In this document: piece after piece, positions 51,445 through 62,036 of the stretch | Layout: each line of letters opens with the position of its first letter | How positions within the stretch are numbered: the stretch's first letter is position 1 | NCBI RefSeq assembly: GCF_030540765.1 | Contig: NZ_JAUOEL010000005.1 | Span: 124,001 to 188,000 of the forward strand | DNA length: 64,000 bases | DNA from: Flavivirga jejuensis | GTDB taxonomy: Bacteria; Bacteroidota; Bacteroidia; Flavobacteriales; Flavobacteriaceae | Direction of reading: 5' to 3' | The notes under the pieces: generated by a model | Database searches by the model: none | What the model saw: the letters and a program-made list of their open reading frames with translations, nothing else | Told to the model about the DNA's origin: nothing | Position numbers and translations under genes: made by a program

Positions 51445-53292
51445 TTATTTATCTGGGTTTATATTAAATTTTTTTATAAAAATTGATTCTATGTTGTAAC
51501 TTTTCAAATCATTATATACAGTCTCTCCATCCTTTTTTACTAAAACATCATGTACTGAAGCGTTGAACCTAAATAACTGTCTAATATAGTTATAATCATC
51601 GTTTGGCATTCTTATAGAATTTATAAAGCCATTTTTTTCAACAGAAGTATTGTATTTTTCTATTGAAGATCTGGACTCGTTAGTAATATTTAGAAATACA
51701 ATGTCTTTATTGTTTTTATATAAGTCTCGTCTTTTTTTCATGCGTTCCAAGCTTTCTCCTTTGTAGTAAGTATTGGGGTTCCAAAATTGAACCACTACAA
51801 TCTTTCCTTTATAAGGCGCTATTATCTTATTAAAAATGGCTGTTCCTGGTTCGCTATAGGGTAACTTATAAAACTCAGGTTTTGATATTTCGTTTTCAAA
51901 TAAATCATCTCCCACTTTTATTAAATGAGGACTTTTAATATCTTTTTTTAATTCTGACCAATACCATGCCTTGTCTTTGTATAAACCATCAGTCTCCATT
52001 ATAAATTTTAATGTTCTGGATTTTATAATTTCATAGATTAAATTATTTTTTACACCCAAATTAGTTGCTAACGAATCTTGTTTTTTCCATTTCTGTACAA
52101 AGTTCTTTTTTCTCTTATTATCCATTCTTATTCTGCTAACTTGAGAATATTCTTTAATAAGAACTTCATGCTTTTTACGAAACTTAGTTATTTTTTCTGT
52201 TAATTCTTTTGATAATTTTATATTATTAATTCTATTAGACTTTTCCTTTTCAATTCTATCAAAGAGTTGTTTCTCTTCTGCGCTTACGGTTACGTTTTTG
52301 TTTTCTAAAAACTCTAAAAAATCTTTTGTAGCAATGCCTGTACTAATGCTTCTGTTTTTTTCTAAAGCTTGTAATGGTGGTGCATATTCTAGTCTGTTTA
52401 CAAAAAGACCAAAATCTTGATTTACCAATAAAGACTGTTTATGTAATGGTAATTCTTTTATAAAATCATAATAACCTTCAGGGATTTGATCCTCAATATT
52501 GATCCCTTTACGGTTTAATTTAATTCCTTTACTTACTGAAAAATAATCAAATATATATCTATAAGCTGTAAGTATGATTTGGTTTTCTAGTAACTCACTT
52601 GTTTTTCTGTCTATTTCGCCACTTTCTTCATAGGCTTTTATTTTATTTAAGAAGTGCTCTTTAAATTGATACATCTTTTGTTTATACGCAATTGGCTCCA
52701 TTTCTTCCTGCTTTTTTTGTATAGATCTAGGCGAATATTTAGGTTGAAAATGTAATAAATCAGTATTTATATTTTCTAAAGTCCCTTGATAAATGGCTTT
52801 TTTTAAAAAGAGTGAAGTACGTTTAGCTTTTAAGTCTTCCCAATCTAAAATAATAGACAAATTTTGTCCTGGTTCTATATAAAAGGAGATTCTTTGTTTT
52901 TCAATAACAAAATAGTTTTGCATGGGGTATTCTAGTGGTAACTCCAATTCAAAACGACCATCTTGATGGATTTCTAACACTCTGGGTTTGTTTTCTCTTG
53001 TTAGTTGGTTTGTGTAATAAAAGATTCCTGTTTTTGCTCCTAATGTTTTATCATATCTTTTTATATAACCAATAATTTTTGCTTTCTTTTTGGTATAAAA
53101 AGCTGGTGATTCAAAGTTTTCTAATACTGCGGTTGTTGTGTTTGATAATTCACTTTTTAACCACTTTTTAATGCCTTCAGGAATCTTGTTATCATTAATA
53201 TTCTCTACCTTATTGCAAGGCTCTATGGGGTTTTTTGCATTACAAACAAAAGTTGTAATAAAAATGAATAGTACTGATAAAATCTTTTTCAT
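51445..53292 (-). CDS. Large secreted protein with a C-terminal thioredoxin-like domain lacking CxxC
   Basis: 615 residues. Signal peptide (MKKILSVLFIFITTFVCNA). A long N-terminal region (about 60-440) with beta-rich start and helices, then a thioredoxin-fold domain (about 490-610: APYKGKIVVVQFWNPNTYYKGESLERMKKRRDLY, IVFLNITNESRSS, DVLVKKDGETVY). The expected WCxxC is replaced by WNPNTYYKG, so no disulfide chemistry is expected. Many secreted Bacteroidota proteins use this redoxin-like fold for binding. It follows the LytTR regulator by 10 bases, so the system may control it. Confidence 0.75.
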   Translation of the reverse strand: MKKILSVLFIFITTFVCNAKNPIEPCNKVENINDNKIPEGIKKWLKSELSNTTTAVLENFESPAFYTKKKAKIIGYIKRYDKTLGAKTGIFYYTNQLTRENKPRVLEIHQDGRFELELPLEYPMQNYFVIEKQRISFYIEPGQNLSIILDWEDLKAKRTSLFLKKAIYQGTLENINTDLLHFQPKYSPRSIQKKQEEMEPIAYKQKMYQFKEHFLNKIKAYEESGEIDRKTSELLENQIILTAYRYIFDYFSVSKGIKLNRKGINIEDQIPEGYYDFIKELPLHKQSLLVNQDFGLFVNRLEYAPPLQALEKNRSISTGIATKDFLEFLENKNVTVSAEEKQLFDRIEKEKSNRINNIKLSKELTEKITKFRKKHEVLIKEYSQVSRIRMDNKRKKNFVQKWKKQDSLATNLGVKNNLIYEIIKSRTLKFIMETDGLYKDKAWYWSELKKDIKSPHLIKVGDDLFENEISKPEFYKLPYSEPGTAIFNKIIAPYKGKIVVVQFWNPNTYYKGESLERMKKRRDLYKNNKDIVFLNITNESRSSIEKYNTSVEKNGFINSIRMPNDDYNYIRQLFRFNASVHDVLVKKDGETVYNDLKSYNIESIFIKKFNINPDK

Positions 53293-53302
53293 AATACTGT
53301 TT

Positions 53303-54064
53303 TTATTGATTTATATAATTTTTTATAGTGTCTTTATAAGTTCTTCCAGAGGTAATAACTGTTTTTTTATGATTGTGTAAACTAATTATGTAACGATTAT
53401 TGAAATACTTCTGAAAATCTTTTACATAAACGGTATTGATTAAAAAACTTCGATGTACTCTTAAAAAGTTTTCTGGCAATTTATTTTCTAATTGAGTTAA
53501 AGACTGCTCAACAAGTTCATTTCCTTTATTTGTATATAAAGTCACGTATTTTTCTGTGGCTTCAAAATGACTAATGTCTTCTAATTTCACAAAAACTATT
53601 TTATCGCCTTTTTTAACTGTTACCGATGTAATTCTTTTTTTCTCTTTGGTTTCAGCAATGGTATTTATGGCTTTAAAAATATTCTCTTTTGAAAAATTTG
53701 TTTTTAACTGTTCTATTTTTAAAACGGTTTGTTGTAATCGCGCTTCTTTTACAGGTTTTATCAAGTAGTCAATACTATTGGTTTCAAAGGCTTTTAATGA
53801 ATAATCTTCAAAAGCGGTACAAAATATAACCATTGGTATCACCTCTAATCTTTTTAACAATTCGAAACCTGTTAAACCTGGCATTTCTATATCTAAAAAA
53901 ATAATATCGGGTTGCAAATCTATAATCAATTTTTCCGCTTCATGACCATTTTCTGCTTCTCCTATAATTGTAAATAATTCCGAAAACTTAGCAATTAATT
54001 TTTTAAGACGCACTCTAGCCAAACGCTCATCATCAACAACTAAAACGGTATATGTTTTTTTCAT
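53303..54064 (-). CDS. LytTR-family response regulator
   Basis: 253 residues. Receiver domain (about 5-120; phosphoacceptor Asp58 in IIFLDIEMPG, acidic pair DDE at 11-13, Lys in YLIKPV at about 103). LytTR DNA-binding domain (about 148-250, KKGDKIVFVKLEDISHFEATEKYVTLYT; LRVHRSFLINTVYVKDF). The gene follows the histidine kinase by 2 bases. Confidence 0.95.
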   Translation of the reverse strand: MKKTYTVLVVDDERLARVRLKKLIAKFSELFTIIGEAENGHEAEKLIIDLQPDIIFLDIEMPGLTGFELLKRLEVIPMVIFCTAFEDYSLKAFETNSIDYLIKPVKEARLQQTVLKIEQLKTNFSKENIFKAINTIAETKEKKRITSVTVKKGDKIVFVKLEDISHFEATEKYVTLYTNKGNELVEQSLTQLENKLPENFLRVHRSFLINTVYVKDFQKYFNNRYIISLHNHKKTVITSGRTYKDTIKNYINQ

Positions 54065-54066
54065 GA

Positions 54067-55956
54067 TTATAATTGTGACGGAATTAAAATTGTAATTTTC
54101 TTTTTAGGCGTGTTCGTCCAGTTTAAGATTGCTTTGTCTCCGTAGCTTAATCGTAGCAAATCATACACAGATTGCAATCCGTAGCCACTATACATATCCT
54201 TTGGAAAATCTATTCCATTGTCGCTTACAGTAATCCATAATTTTCCTTCTTCTTCTTTTATTTCTAAATTTATTTCTCCACAGGCTTCTACTTTAGAAAC
54301 ACCATGTTTCACTGCATTCTCAATAAGTGGTTGTAAAATATACATGGGAATTTCTTTTTTTAGTAAACCGTTTTCCACATCAATTGTAAACTGTAAACGC
54401 TTTCCAAATCTAATTTTTTCAATTTTTAAATAATTTTCTAACATTTCTACTTCATCTTCTATGGTGCTCATTTTTTTATCTTTTCGATTGATAGAATACC
54501 GAAATAAATCTGATAAAGAAAGAATCATTTCTTCTGCTTTACTAGTGCTTTCATGCATTAAGCTAGCAATAGAGTTTAACGCATTGTATAAAAAATGTGG
54601 ATTGATATGCGCATGTAAAGATTTTAACTCGTTTTTTGCATTTAATTCTTTTAGTCTACTCAATTCTATCTCTTTTTGTTTTACTAAAGAATCTGAAAAA
54701 TGATTTAAATAGATTAACAAACCGCGACCAAGGGTTAAGGTTAGAAACACAAAAAATAGCGGAATATAAACAGGAAGTGTTCCGTTTGTTTTACTAATTA
54801 AATAATAGCCTATTAATACAGGAATGTGTAATGCGCTAAATGTTAAAACTAATTTCATTACAAATTGATATGTAAAACCTAGGTAATTATTGATGATTCT
54901 TTGCTCTGCAACCCATAATAAAAAGGATATGATTAATGCTGAGCTCAATACATACAGAAAGCTATTTATGGTGTTTTTTAATGAACCACCTGGTTGTTGA
55001 ATTTCTATAAAATGGCTATATATCCAATGTAAGTTCATCAATCCCAATAAAACAACGAGCATGGGAAAAAAATAATACAAGTATGTTGTTTTTCGACTAT
55101 TAAAAAGCGAAAATGAGAGTATAAATAACAACAAGCCTACTAAGCCTATTAGTGCATAAACCTTTAAGTGTGCTAAATTTTTATTTATAAAAAGATTTGC
55201 ATACCTCCAAGGGTAAGTTTCATACATATAGTCAGAAAATTGCTGTTCAAAATTATCTGAATATAACTTTTGAATTAAAAACTTGTCTATTTCTGTAAAT
55301 TCTTTATCCAGTACATTATATGTTGGACTGTTAAAGAGTGCTTCAGTAGGATAGGTGATGTTTAAAAAAAGGAAATCATTACTATTATGAACAAAACAGA
55401 TTGTTCTTAAGACTTCATATTGGATGTATTTTTTTCGTTCTTCTAAAGAGGTTTCCTTTTTAAAACTAAAGTATAATGATTGTATGCTTTCATTGGTTCC
55501 TCGTTTATTTCTGTATGGATCTGTTTCGAAGTTGATTTTTATAGTAGATGAAATAATATCACAATATGAATAGCCTTGCGTTTTATTTTTTCTGTTGGTT
55601 AGATCTTTGCTATATTCTGAAAATTCGTTTTTTGTAAAACTTGAAAAGTACTCAACTGTTTTATGAGGGATTATTTTTTTTAAATCTTCTATAATTATAC
55701 TAACAGCCACACTATCCTTTTCTGTAGCATTTTTAAGTGTGAACAAAATAGGACCTGAAAACTTTTTAGCAGTCTCATTGCTTCTATTTATCTTTCCTTC
55801 AAAAAGCTTATCTTTTACATACTCCCAAGGTATATCCTTCTCTTTTTTTGAAAAACCGTTATCTTCAACCTGTATTAATAATGAATCTTGAGAAGAACTC
55901 ATCATTTTCAAAAACAACGGGGTTATTAGTATTATAATTAAGAGTATTTTTTTCAT
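54067..55956 (-). CDS. LytS-type sensor histidine kinase
   Basis: 629 residues from the methionine at 55956 (MKKILLIIILITPLFLKM). A start at 56004 would add 16 residues (MCLTDFSKLSVTNKLK) before the signal, so it is less likely. A long extracytoplasmic region (about 20-250) is followed by several membrane helices (about 262-435). The kinase part has the phosphoacceptor H-box HINPHFLYNALNSIASLMHES and an ATP-binding N box (LIENAVKHGV; SDNGIDFP). Partner of the LytTR regulator just downstream. The signal sensed is unknown. Confidence 0.93.
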   Translation of the reverse strand: MKKILLIIILITPLFLKMMSSSQDSLLIQVEDNGFSKKEKDIPWEYVKDKLFEGKINRSNETAKKFSGPILFTLKNATEKDSVAVSIIIEDLKKIIPHKTVEYFSSFTKNEFSEYSKDLTNRKNKTQGYSYCDIISSTIKINFETDPYRNKRGTNESIQSLYFSFKKETSLEERKKYIQYEVLRTICFVHNSNDFLFLNITYPTEALFNSPTYNVLDKEFTEIDKFLIQKLYSDNFEQQFSDYMYETYPWRYANLFINKNLAHLKVYALIGLVGLLLFILSFSLFNSRKTTYLYYFFPMLVVLLGLMNLHWIYSHFIEIQQPGGSLKNTINSFLYVLSSALIISFLLWVAEQRIINNYLGFTYQFVMKLVLTFSALHIPVLIGYYLISKTNGTLPVYIPLFFVFLTLTLGRGLLIYLNHFSDSLVKQKEIELSRLKELNAKNELKSLHAHINPHFLYNALNSIASLMHESTSKAEEMILSLSDLFRYSINRKDKKMSTIEDEVEMLENYLKIEKIRFGKRLQFTIDVENGLLKKEIPMYILQPLIENAVKHGVSKVEACGEINLEIKEEEGKLWITVSDNGIDFPKDMYSGYGLQSVYDLLRLSYGDKAILNWTNTPKKKITILIPSQL

Positions 55957-56020
55957 CTTTAATTTATTAGTGACACTCAATTTTGAGAAGTCTGTAAGAC
56001 ACATTCAAAATTGTAAGTTG

Positions 56021-56046
56021 AACCTGCCTTTGCTGACAGGCAGGTT
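56021..56046. repeat. R1-core hairpin (decayed copy)
   Basis: AACCTGCC (56021-56028), loop TTTGCTGACA, GGCAGGTT (56039-56046). The loop and stem match the core of R1, but the TTGAAACC end is missing. The rest of the 314-base gap shows nothing coding. Confidence 0.6.
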
Positions 56047-56253
56047 AATTCCGATTTTTAGCGGGATCTATTTTTAATACCTCGACCCTGAGGTTTAACC
56101 TTTTGTTACACTACAAAGAAACCTTATTAAGGTATTTTTCAAAATATTTTTCCGACGAATGGCATTTTTGAAATTAATACTCTAAAAAATAATAGACTAT
56201 ACCAATCCCAATTTTAGGTTTGTTTTAATTTTAGAATTGGTATAATAATATAA

Positions 56254-56286
56254 AAAAGCCTTTCTTTTTAAAAAAGAAAGGCTTTT
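56254..56286 (-). terminator. Terminator of the GH31 gene
   Basis: A 16-base stem (AAAAGCCTTTCTTTTT with AAAAAGAAAGGCTTTT) around a single A at 56270. It lies 33 bases after the GH31 stop (56319) and ends the glycogen operon. Confidence 0.8.
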
Positions 56287-56318
56287 ATGATACATACATT
56301 CACAAAGAGCAAAAAACG

Positions 56319-58718
56319 TTACCCTTTTATTTGAAGGTTTGTAAATTCTTTAGGAACAATAAGTGAATTGTCACCATTAAATTTAACATCTTTTAAATCA
56401 ACATATTCATTGTCTACTTTAATAGATTTTACTTTAAAAGGCAATCCGAATAAATTAATTTTAAAGGTCTTATAAGAGGTTTCGTATTCTCCTCTTTTAT
56501 GTATTCTAATAATAAGTTTATTTCCATTACCAGCTAGGTTAAATTTCTTTAAGCTGTAACGCCCTTTAGTATAATCGTAACCATCATTGGCATCTTCATA
56601 TAGCTCAGAGTCTTCTTTTCCGTTTTTATAATAGGCATCTAAAGTTAATTCTTCAATGTCTTTTTCACCTACATATTGTTGTATAGGGTACTTAGGAATA
56701 ATAGCTCCTGCTTTTACAAAAATGGGCATACTATCTAAATCGGCGTCAACCCATGTTTCTTTTCCTCCAGAAATCAATTCTTTTGTCCAGAAATTGTACC
56801 ATTCACCTCTTGGAATGTACATGCGTCGTCCTTTAGAATTGGGCTCGTTTATTGGGCAAATTAAAAGTTGATCGCCACAAATAAACTCATCAGTTCTGTA
56901 GTGTGTTTGCGAATCTTCCTGATCAAACAACACTAACGATTTTAACATGGGCACATTATTATGGGAATATTGATAGAATGATGTGTATAAATAAGGTAAT
57001 AGTTCATATCTAATTTCAATAAACTTACGGACTACGTCTGTAATTTCTTCATCGAAAGCCCAAGGTTCCTGGTCGCCATGATCGCCAGAAGAGTGTGTTC
57101 TACAGAATGGATGGAAAGCGCCTAGTTGAATCCAACGTGCATATAATTCTCCGTTTGGTTGTTCGGCAAACCCACCAATATCAGATCCTGCAAAAGAGAA
57201 TCCCGATAAAGCTAAACGTTGTGCTTGAATATTTGCAATTTGTAAATGCTCCCATGATGCTACATTATCCCCCATCCAGGTTGAGGTATAACGTTGTGTA
57301 CCAGAATAAGCCGAACGTGTAATTACAAAGGGGCGTTTTGGATAGTTAAAGCGTTTTAACCCGTGGTAGGTAGCGCGAGCCATTTGCATTCCATAAATAT
57401 TATGCGCTTTTTGATGGCTACAAGGGTTTCCGTCATAATCATGGCGTACATCTGCAGGAAATGTTTTCCCAGGAACGTCCATAACTGCGGGTTCGTTCAT
57501 ATCATTCCAAACACCTTTTACCCCAATATCTTCAATTAATTCTTTAAATAATCCAGCCCACCATTCTCTTACTTCTGGTCTTGTAAAATCGGGAAAATAA
57601 CATTCTCCAGGCCAGACTTTACCTTTCATATAAGGACCGTCTGCACGCTTACAGAAATAGTCTTTATCCAGTGCTTCTTTAAAAACACTGTATGCATTAT
57701 CAATTTTGATTCCTGGATCAATAATCACGACCGTTTTAAAGCCATCGTCTGTTAATTCCTTAACCATTCTTTTTGGATCTGGAAAATGGTCTTTACTCCA
57801 AGTAAAACAACGAAAACCTTCCATGTAATCTATATCTAAATAAATAGCATCGCAAGGAATTTTTAGTGCTCTAAATTTATTGGTGATTTCTTTTACGTTA
57901 GATTCTGGATAGTAACTCCATTTACACTGATGGTATCCTAAAGCCCATAAAGGTGGAAGTTCTGGGGTTCCTGTTAAATCCGTATAGTTTGTAACCACAT
58001 CTTGCATTTTAGGGCCGTAAATGAAGTAATAATTCATTTCGCCACCTTGAGCCCAAAAACTAGTTACGTTTCTTCTTTCCTGGCAGAAATCAAAGAATGT
58101 TTTAAACGTGTTATCAAAAAAGATTCCATAAGATTTTCCGTTATGTAATCCTGTATAAAATGGAATGGCTTTATAAATAGGGTCGGTATTTTTACCAAAA
58201 GCATAAGAATCTGTTGCCCAATTTTCAAAACGTTTTCCTTTTAAATTCAGGTGTTGAGGTTTGTCTCCTAAACCATAATAACTTTCTCCATTTTGAGCAG
58301 CTTTACTCATTTTAACAATATCGCCACCTAATTCGTAGCTTTCTTCCCAATGGAAACCTAGCTCGTCTTCACAAATTAAGGTATTGTTTTTGGCATCATA
58401 AATAGATTTTCTTAAATCTGTTTTATGGATGTGACAAATTAATTTTGAGGTGGTTATTATATATTTTTTCTCGTCGTCTGTAATTTCTAAGTGATTGTAG
58501 CCTCTACTTGCATCTTCATCTATAGCATAAGAAAAGTCATTGTTAAATTTGCCTACGGTTGTATATCTAAAACGAAGGACACTATCTCTTAAAACAGTAA
58601 GCTGAAGGATAACGTTATTAGAAGTTGAAAAATGTAATACATCTACATCTTTTTGGTAATCTGTTATATTAGCAGGAAATAGGTCTCCTTTATATTCTAA
58701 TTCGGTATTTAAAATCAT
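56319..58718 (-). CDS. GH31 alpha-glucosidase
   Basis: 799 residues. Catalytic nucleophile Asp406 in the WNDMNEP motif (404-410); general acid region GSDIGGFAEQP (about 514-524). N-terminal beta domain (about 1-220), (beta/alpha)8 barrel (about 230-560) and C-terminal beta domains follow the GH31 pattern. It releases alpha-linked glucose from malto-oligosaccharides or glycogen. It lies 141 bases beyond glgB in the same direction, so it may be the last gene of the operon, used in glycogen turnover. No signal peptide was seen, so it is probably cytosolic. Confidence 0.93.
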   Translation of the reverse strand: MILNTELEYKGDLFPANITDYQKDVDVLHFSTSNNVILQLTVLRDSVLRFRYTTVGKFNNDFSYAIDEDASRGYNHLEITDDEKKYIITTSKLICHIHKTDLRKSIYDAKNNTLICEDELGFHWEESYELGGDIVKMSKAAQNGESYYGLGDKPQHLNLKGKRFENWATDSYAFGKNTDPIYKAIPFYTGLHNGKSYGIFFDNTFKTFFDFCQERRNVTSFWAQGGEMNYYFIYGPKMQDVVTNYTDLTGTPELPPLWALGYHQCKWSYYPESNVKEITNKFRALKIPCDAIYLDIDYMEGFRCFTWSKDHFPDPKRMVKELTDDGFKTVVIIDPGIKIDNAYSVFKEALDKDYFCKRADGPYMKGKVWPGECYFPDFTRPEVREWWAGLFKELIEDIGVKGVWNDMNEPAVMDVPGKTFPADVRHDYDGNPCSHQKAHNIYGMQMARATYHGLKRFNYPKRPFVITRSAYSGTQRYTSTWMGDNVASWEHLQIANIQAQRLALSGFSFAGSDIGGFAEQPNGELYARWIQLGAFHPFCRTHSSGDHGDQEPWAFDEEITDVVRKFIEIRYELLPYLYTSFYQYSHNNVPMLKSLVLFDQEDSQTHYRTDEFICGDQLLICPINEPNSKGRRMYIPRGEWYNFWTKELISGGKETWVDADLDSMPIFVKAGAIIPKYPIQQYVGEKDIEELTLDAYYKNGKEDSELYEDANDGYDYTKGRYSLKKFNLAGNGNKLIIRIHKRGEYETSYKTFKINLFGLPFKVKSIKVDNEYVDLKDVKFNGDNSLIVPKEFTNLQIKG

Positions 58719-58859
58719 AGGGAATAGCGCAATTTATTAGTTGCCTAAATTACTAAATTTAGCAGGCATTAGTGGTCAGTTTTTATTAAAAAAACATCAC
58801 GGTTTTTTGATAAAACACAAATAATCAACGAGATAATTACAAAAACCTCAAATAAGAAC

Positions 58860-60767
58860 TTATTTAAGTTGAAATGTAACCATGGCTAAAGGTGGTAGTG
58901 TTATTTCTGCCGAAAAGTCTTTACCATTCCAGGGGTCTTTTTTTGTTGCAATCATTTTTTTGTTCATAACCCCACTTCCTCCAAATGCTTTGGCATCACT
59001 ATTAAAAATTTCTTTGATCTTTGATTTTATAGGAACTCCAATTTTGTAATTTTCTCTAATAGTTGGCGTTAAGTTGCAAACAACGATCACATCATTTTTA
59101 GACTCATAGCCTTTTCTTATATAGGATATTACACAGTTTTGATGATCATCAAAACTAATCCACTCAAACCCTTCGCCACTAAATCCTTTTTCATATAAGG
59201 CTGGGGTTGTTTTATAGAGTTTGTTTAATTCTTTATAATAGTTTTGAAGATTTTTATGTGGTTCGAACTCTAATAGATTCCAGTCTAAACTTGTCTGGAA
59301 ATCCCATTCGTTATATTGACCAAATTCACTTCCCATAAATAATAATTTAGTTCCTGGGTGTGTAAACATATAACCATACAATAAACGGAGGTTTGCAAAG
59401 CGCTGCCATTCATCACCAGGCATTCTTCCTAAAATAGAATTTTTACCATAAACCACTTCATCGTGTGATAATGGTAACATAAAATTTTCGGTAAAAGCAT
59501 ACGCCAGACTAAATGTTATGTCGTTTTGATGGTGCTTTCTGTAAATGGGATCTTTAGCAAAATATTCAAGCGTATCATGCATCCAGCCCATCATCCATTT
59601 CATTCCAAAGCCTAATCCTCCAGAAAAAACAGGTTTAGAAACCATAGGAAACGCTGTAGATTCTTCTGCGATGGTTTGAACGTCTGGGAATGATCTGTAT
59701 ATCTCTTTGTTCAATTCCTTTAAAAAACTTATAACAGCCAGGTTTTCTCTGCCGCCATAAATATTTGGTTCCCATTCGCCATCTTCACGAGAATAATCTA
59801 AAAATAACATAGATGCAACGGCATCAACACGTAAACCGTCTGCGTGATATTGCTCCATCCAAAAAATGGCATTACTTATTAAAAAAGACCTTACCTCGTT
59901 ACGTTCGTAATTGAAAATTAAACTTTTCCAATCTTGATGATAGCCTTTTCTTTTATCTGGATGTTCATATAAATTTGAGCCATCAAAAAAACCGAGACCA
60001 TGGGCATCTTCAGGAAAGTGAGATGGTACCCAATCGAGAATAATACCAATATCGTTTTGATGTAGTTTATCAACTAAATATTTAAATTCTTCTGGGTACC
60101 CAAAACGAGAAGTGGGGGCAAAATAGCCTGTTAGTTGGTATCCCCATGAAGGATCGTAAGGATATTCCATAATAGGCATGAGTTCTACATGTGTAAAATT
60201 CATGTCTTTTACATAGTTTACTAAATCATCAGCTAATTCATAATACGATAAAAACCGATCTTCTTCTAAATGTCTTTTCCAAGAGCCTAAATGTACTTCG
60301 TAAACAGAATAAGGAGCGTCTATCGCATTATGCTTTTTACGCTTTTTCATCCAATTTGTATCTTTCCATACATAAGAGTCGTCCCAAACTATCGATGCTG
60401 TTTTTGGAGGGTGTTCGCAACGTCTTGCATATGGATCGGCTTTTTCAGTTTTTATACCGTCATTATTGCTTTCAATCTTGTATTTATAAATAGAGCCTTT
60501 TCCAATTAAAGGAATAAAGCCTTCCCAGATACCACTTGAATCCCAGCGGACGTTTAATTGATGTTCGCCTTCTTTCCAATAGTTAAAATCGCCAATTACA
60601 GATACCGATTTAGCACTAGGAGCCCAAACAGCAAAATAAGTTCCTTCTATACCATCAATAATTGTTATATGAGATCCAAATTTTTCATAAAGACGATAAT
60701 GTGTTCCTGCTTTAAAGAGATTGATGTCGAAATCTGTAAATAAGCTATAAGGTTTTACTTGTGCCAT
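58860..60767 (-). CDS. glgB: 1,4-alpha-glucan branching enzyme
   Basis: 635 residues. N-terminal CBM48 module (about 20-110; AVWAPSAKSVSVIGDFNYW). GH13 barrel with DGLRVDAVASM (nucleophile Asp315), AEEST acid/base (about 368) and the SHDEVVYGK stretch. C-terminal beta domain (about 535-635). It forms alpha-1,6 branches in glycogen. It follows glgC by 3 bases. Confidence 0.97.
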   Translation of the reverse strand: MAQVKPYSLFTDFDINLFKAGTHYRLYEKFGSHITIIDGIEGTYFAVWAPSAKSVSVIGDFNYWKEGEHQLNVRWDSSGIWEGFIPLIGKGSIYKYKIESNNDGIKTEKADPYARRCEHPPKTASIVWDDSYVWKDTNWMKKRKKHNAIDAPYSVYEVHLGSWKRHLEEDRFLSYYELADDLVNYVKDMNFTHVELMPIMEYPYDPSWGYQLTGYFAPTSRFGYPEEFKYLVDKLHQNDIGIILDWVPSHFPEDAHGLGFFDGSNLYEHPDKRKGYHQDWKSLIFNYERNEVRSFLISNAIFWMEQYHADGLRVDAVASMLFLDYSREDGEWEPNIYGGRENLAVISFLKELNKEIYRSFPDVQTIAEESTAFPMVSKPVFSGGLGFGMKWMMGWMHDTLEYFAKDPIYRKHHQNDITFSLAYAFTENFMLPLSHDEVVYGKNSILGRMPGDEWQRFANLRLLYGYMFTHPGTKLLFMGSEFGQYNEWDFQTSLDWNLLEFEPHKNLQNYYKELNKLYKTTPALYEKGFSGEGFEWISFDDHQNCVISYIRKGYESKNDVIVVCNLTPTIRENYKIGVPIKSKIKEIFNSDAKAFGGSGVMNKKMIATKKDPWNGKDFSAEITLPPLAMVTFQLK

Positions 60768-60770
60768 ATA

Positions 60771-62036
60771 TTAAATTACAAACCCGTTAGGAATAATTGC
60801 ACCATTTTTAACTACTACGATGCCTTCTTTAACGGCATAGGTATCGGTTTCTGTATCTTTTAAGTGGTTACCTCCATTTATTCTTACATCGTCACCAATA
60901 CGACAGTTTTTATCTAGAATGGCATTTTTAATAAAACACCGCTCTCCAATACCCATTAAGTTTTTTATTTTCTTTTCTTTTATCTCGTGTAATGTTTCGT
61001 AATAATCGCTACCCATCATATAGGTTTTTATTACTGTAGATTCGTCACCAATTCTCGATCGAATGCCAATAACAGATTTTTCAATTTTTGCGGCACTAAT
61101 AATGCATCCTTCAGCAATTACTGTTTTGTTTAATGTTGTGCCTGTTATTTTAGTTGTGGGTAGCATTCTAGCGTGTGTGTATATCCGCTTTTTCTTGTCA
61201 TACAAATCAAACTTAGGGATGTCGTCTGTTAAGCCAATATTTGCTTCAAAAAAGGAATCGATATTACCTATATCTGTCCAATACCCTTCGTATTGATAAC
61301 TTAATGTTTTATGTTTTTCAATATTTTGAGGAATAATTTCTTTACCAAAATCTATGGTACTAGGATCATTCATTAATTTGATTAATAAATCTCTATTAAA
61401 AATATAAATCCCCATAGAAGCCAAATAATTTCGACCTTCGCTTTTCATTTCATCACTCACTTCAGAGGTCCAATCGGGTAATAAATTTGCTTCTGGTTTT
61501 TCTATAAAAGAGGTTACTACACTTTTATCATTTGCTTTTAAGATACCGAAAGAGGTTGCGTCTTTTGCATTTACAGGGATGGTTGCAATTGAAATTTTAG
61601 CTTTACTTTTTTCATGAGCATCAATCATTTTATCATAATCCATTTGATATAATTGATCTCCAGATAGGATTAATGCATAATCGAAATCATGTCTTAAAAA
61701 GTGATGCATACTTTGGCGAACGGCATCTGCTGTGCCTTGAAACCAACCTTTATTATCTGGTGTTTGTTCTGCAGCAAGCACATCAACAAAAGCACTACTA
61801 AAAAAACTAAAATGATAGGTATCTTTAATATGACGGTTTAAAGATGCTGAGTTGAATTGTGTTAAAACAAACATACGTTTAATATCTGCGTTAATACAAT
61901 TAGAAATGGGGATGTCTACCAACCTATATTTTCCTGCAATAGGAACTGCTGGTTTAGACCTTTTTTCTGTTAATGGATATAGTCTTGAACCTTGACCGCC
62001 ACCTAATATAATAGCTAAAACCTTATCGTTAATCAT
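60771..62036 (-). CDS. glgC: Glucose-1-phosphate adenylyltransferase
   Basis: 421 residues. N-terminal nucleotidyltransferase motif AIILGGGQGSRLYPLTEKRSKPAVP (about 8-32), then FVLTQFNSASLNRH, and a left-handed beta-helix C-terminal region (about 300-421; ILDKNCRIGDDVRINGG). It makes ADP-glucose, the committed step of glycogen synthesis. It overlaps glgA by 4 bases. Confidence 0.97.
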   Translation of the reverse strand: MINDKVLAIILGGGQGSRLYPLTEKRSKPAVPIAGKYRLVDIPISNCINADIKRMFVLTQFNSASLNRHIKDTYHFSFFSSAFVDVLAAEQTPDNKGWFQGTADAVRQSMHHFLRHDFDYALILSGDQLYQMDYDKMIDAHEKSKAKISIATIPVNAKDATSFGILKANDKSVVTSFIEKPEANLLPDWTSEVSDEMKSEGRNYLASMGIYIFNRDLLIKLMNDPSTIDFGKEIIPQNIEKHKTLSYQYEGYWTDIGNIDSFFEANIGLTDDIPKFDLYDKKKRIYTHARMLPTTKITGTTLNKTVIAEGCIISAAKIEKSVIGIRSRIGDESTVIKTYMMGSDYYETLHEIKEKKIKNLMGIGERCFIKNAILDKNCRIGDDVRINGGNHLKDTETDTYAVKEGIVVVKNGAIIPNGFVI

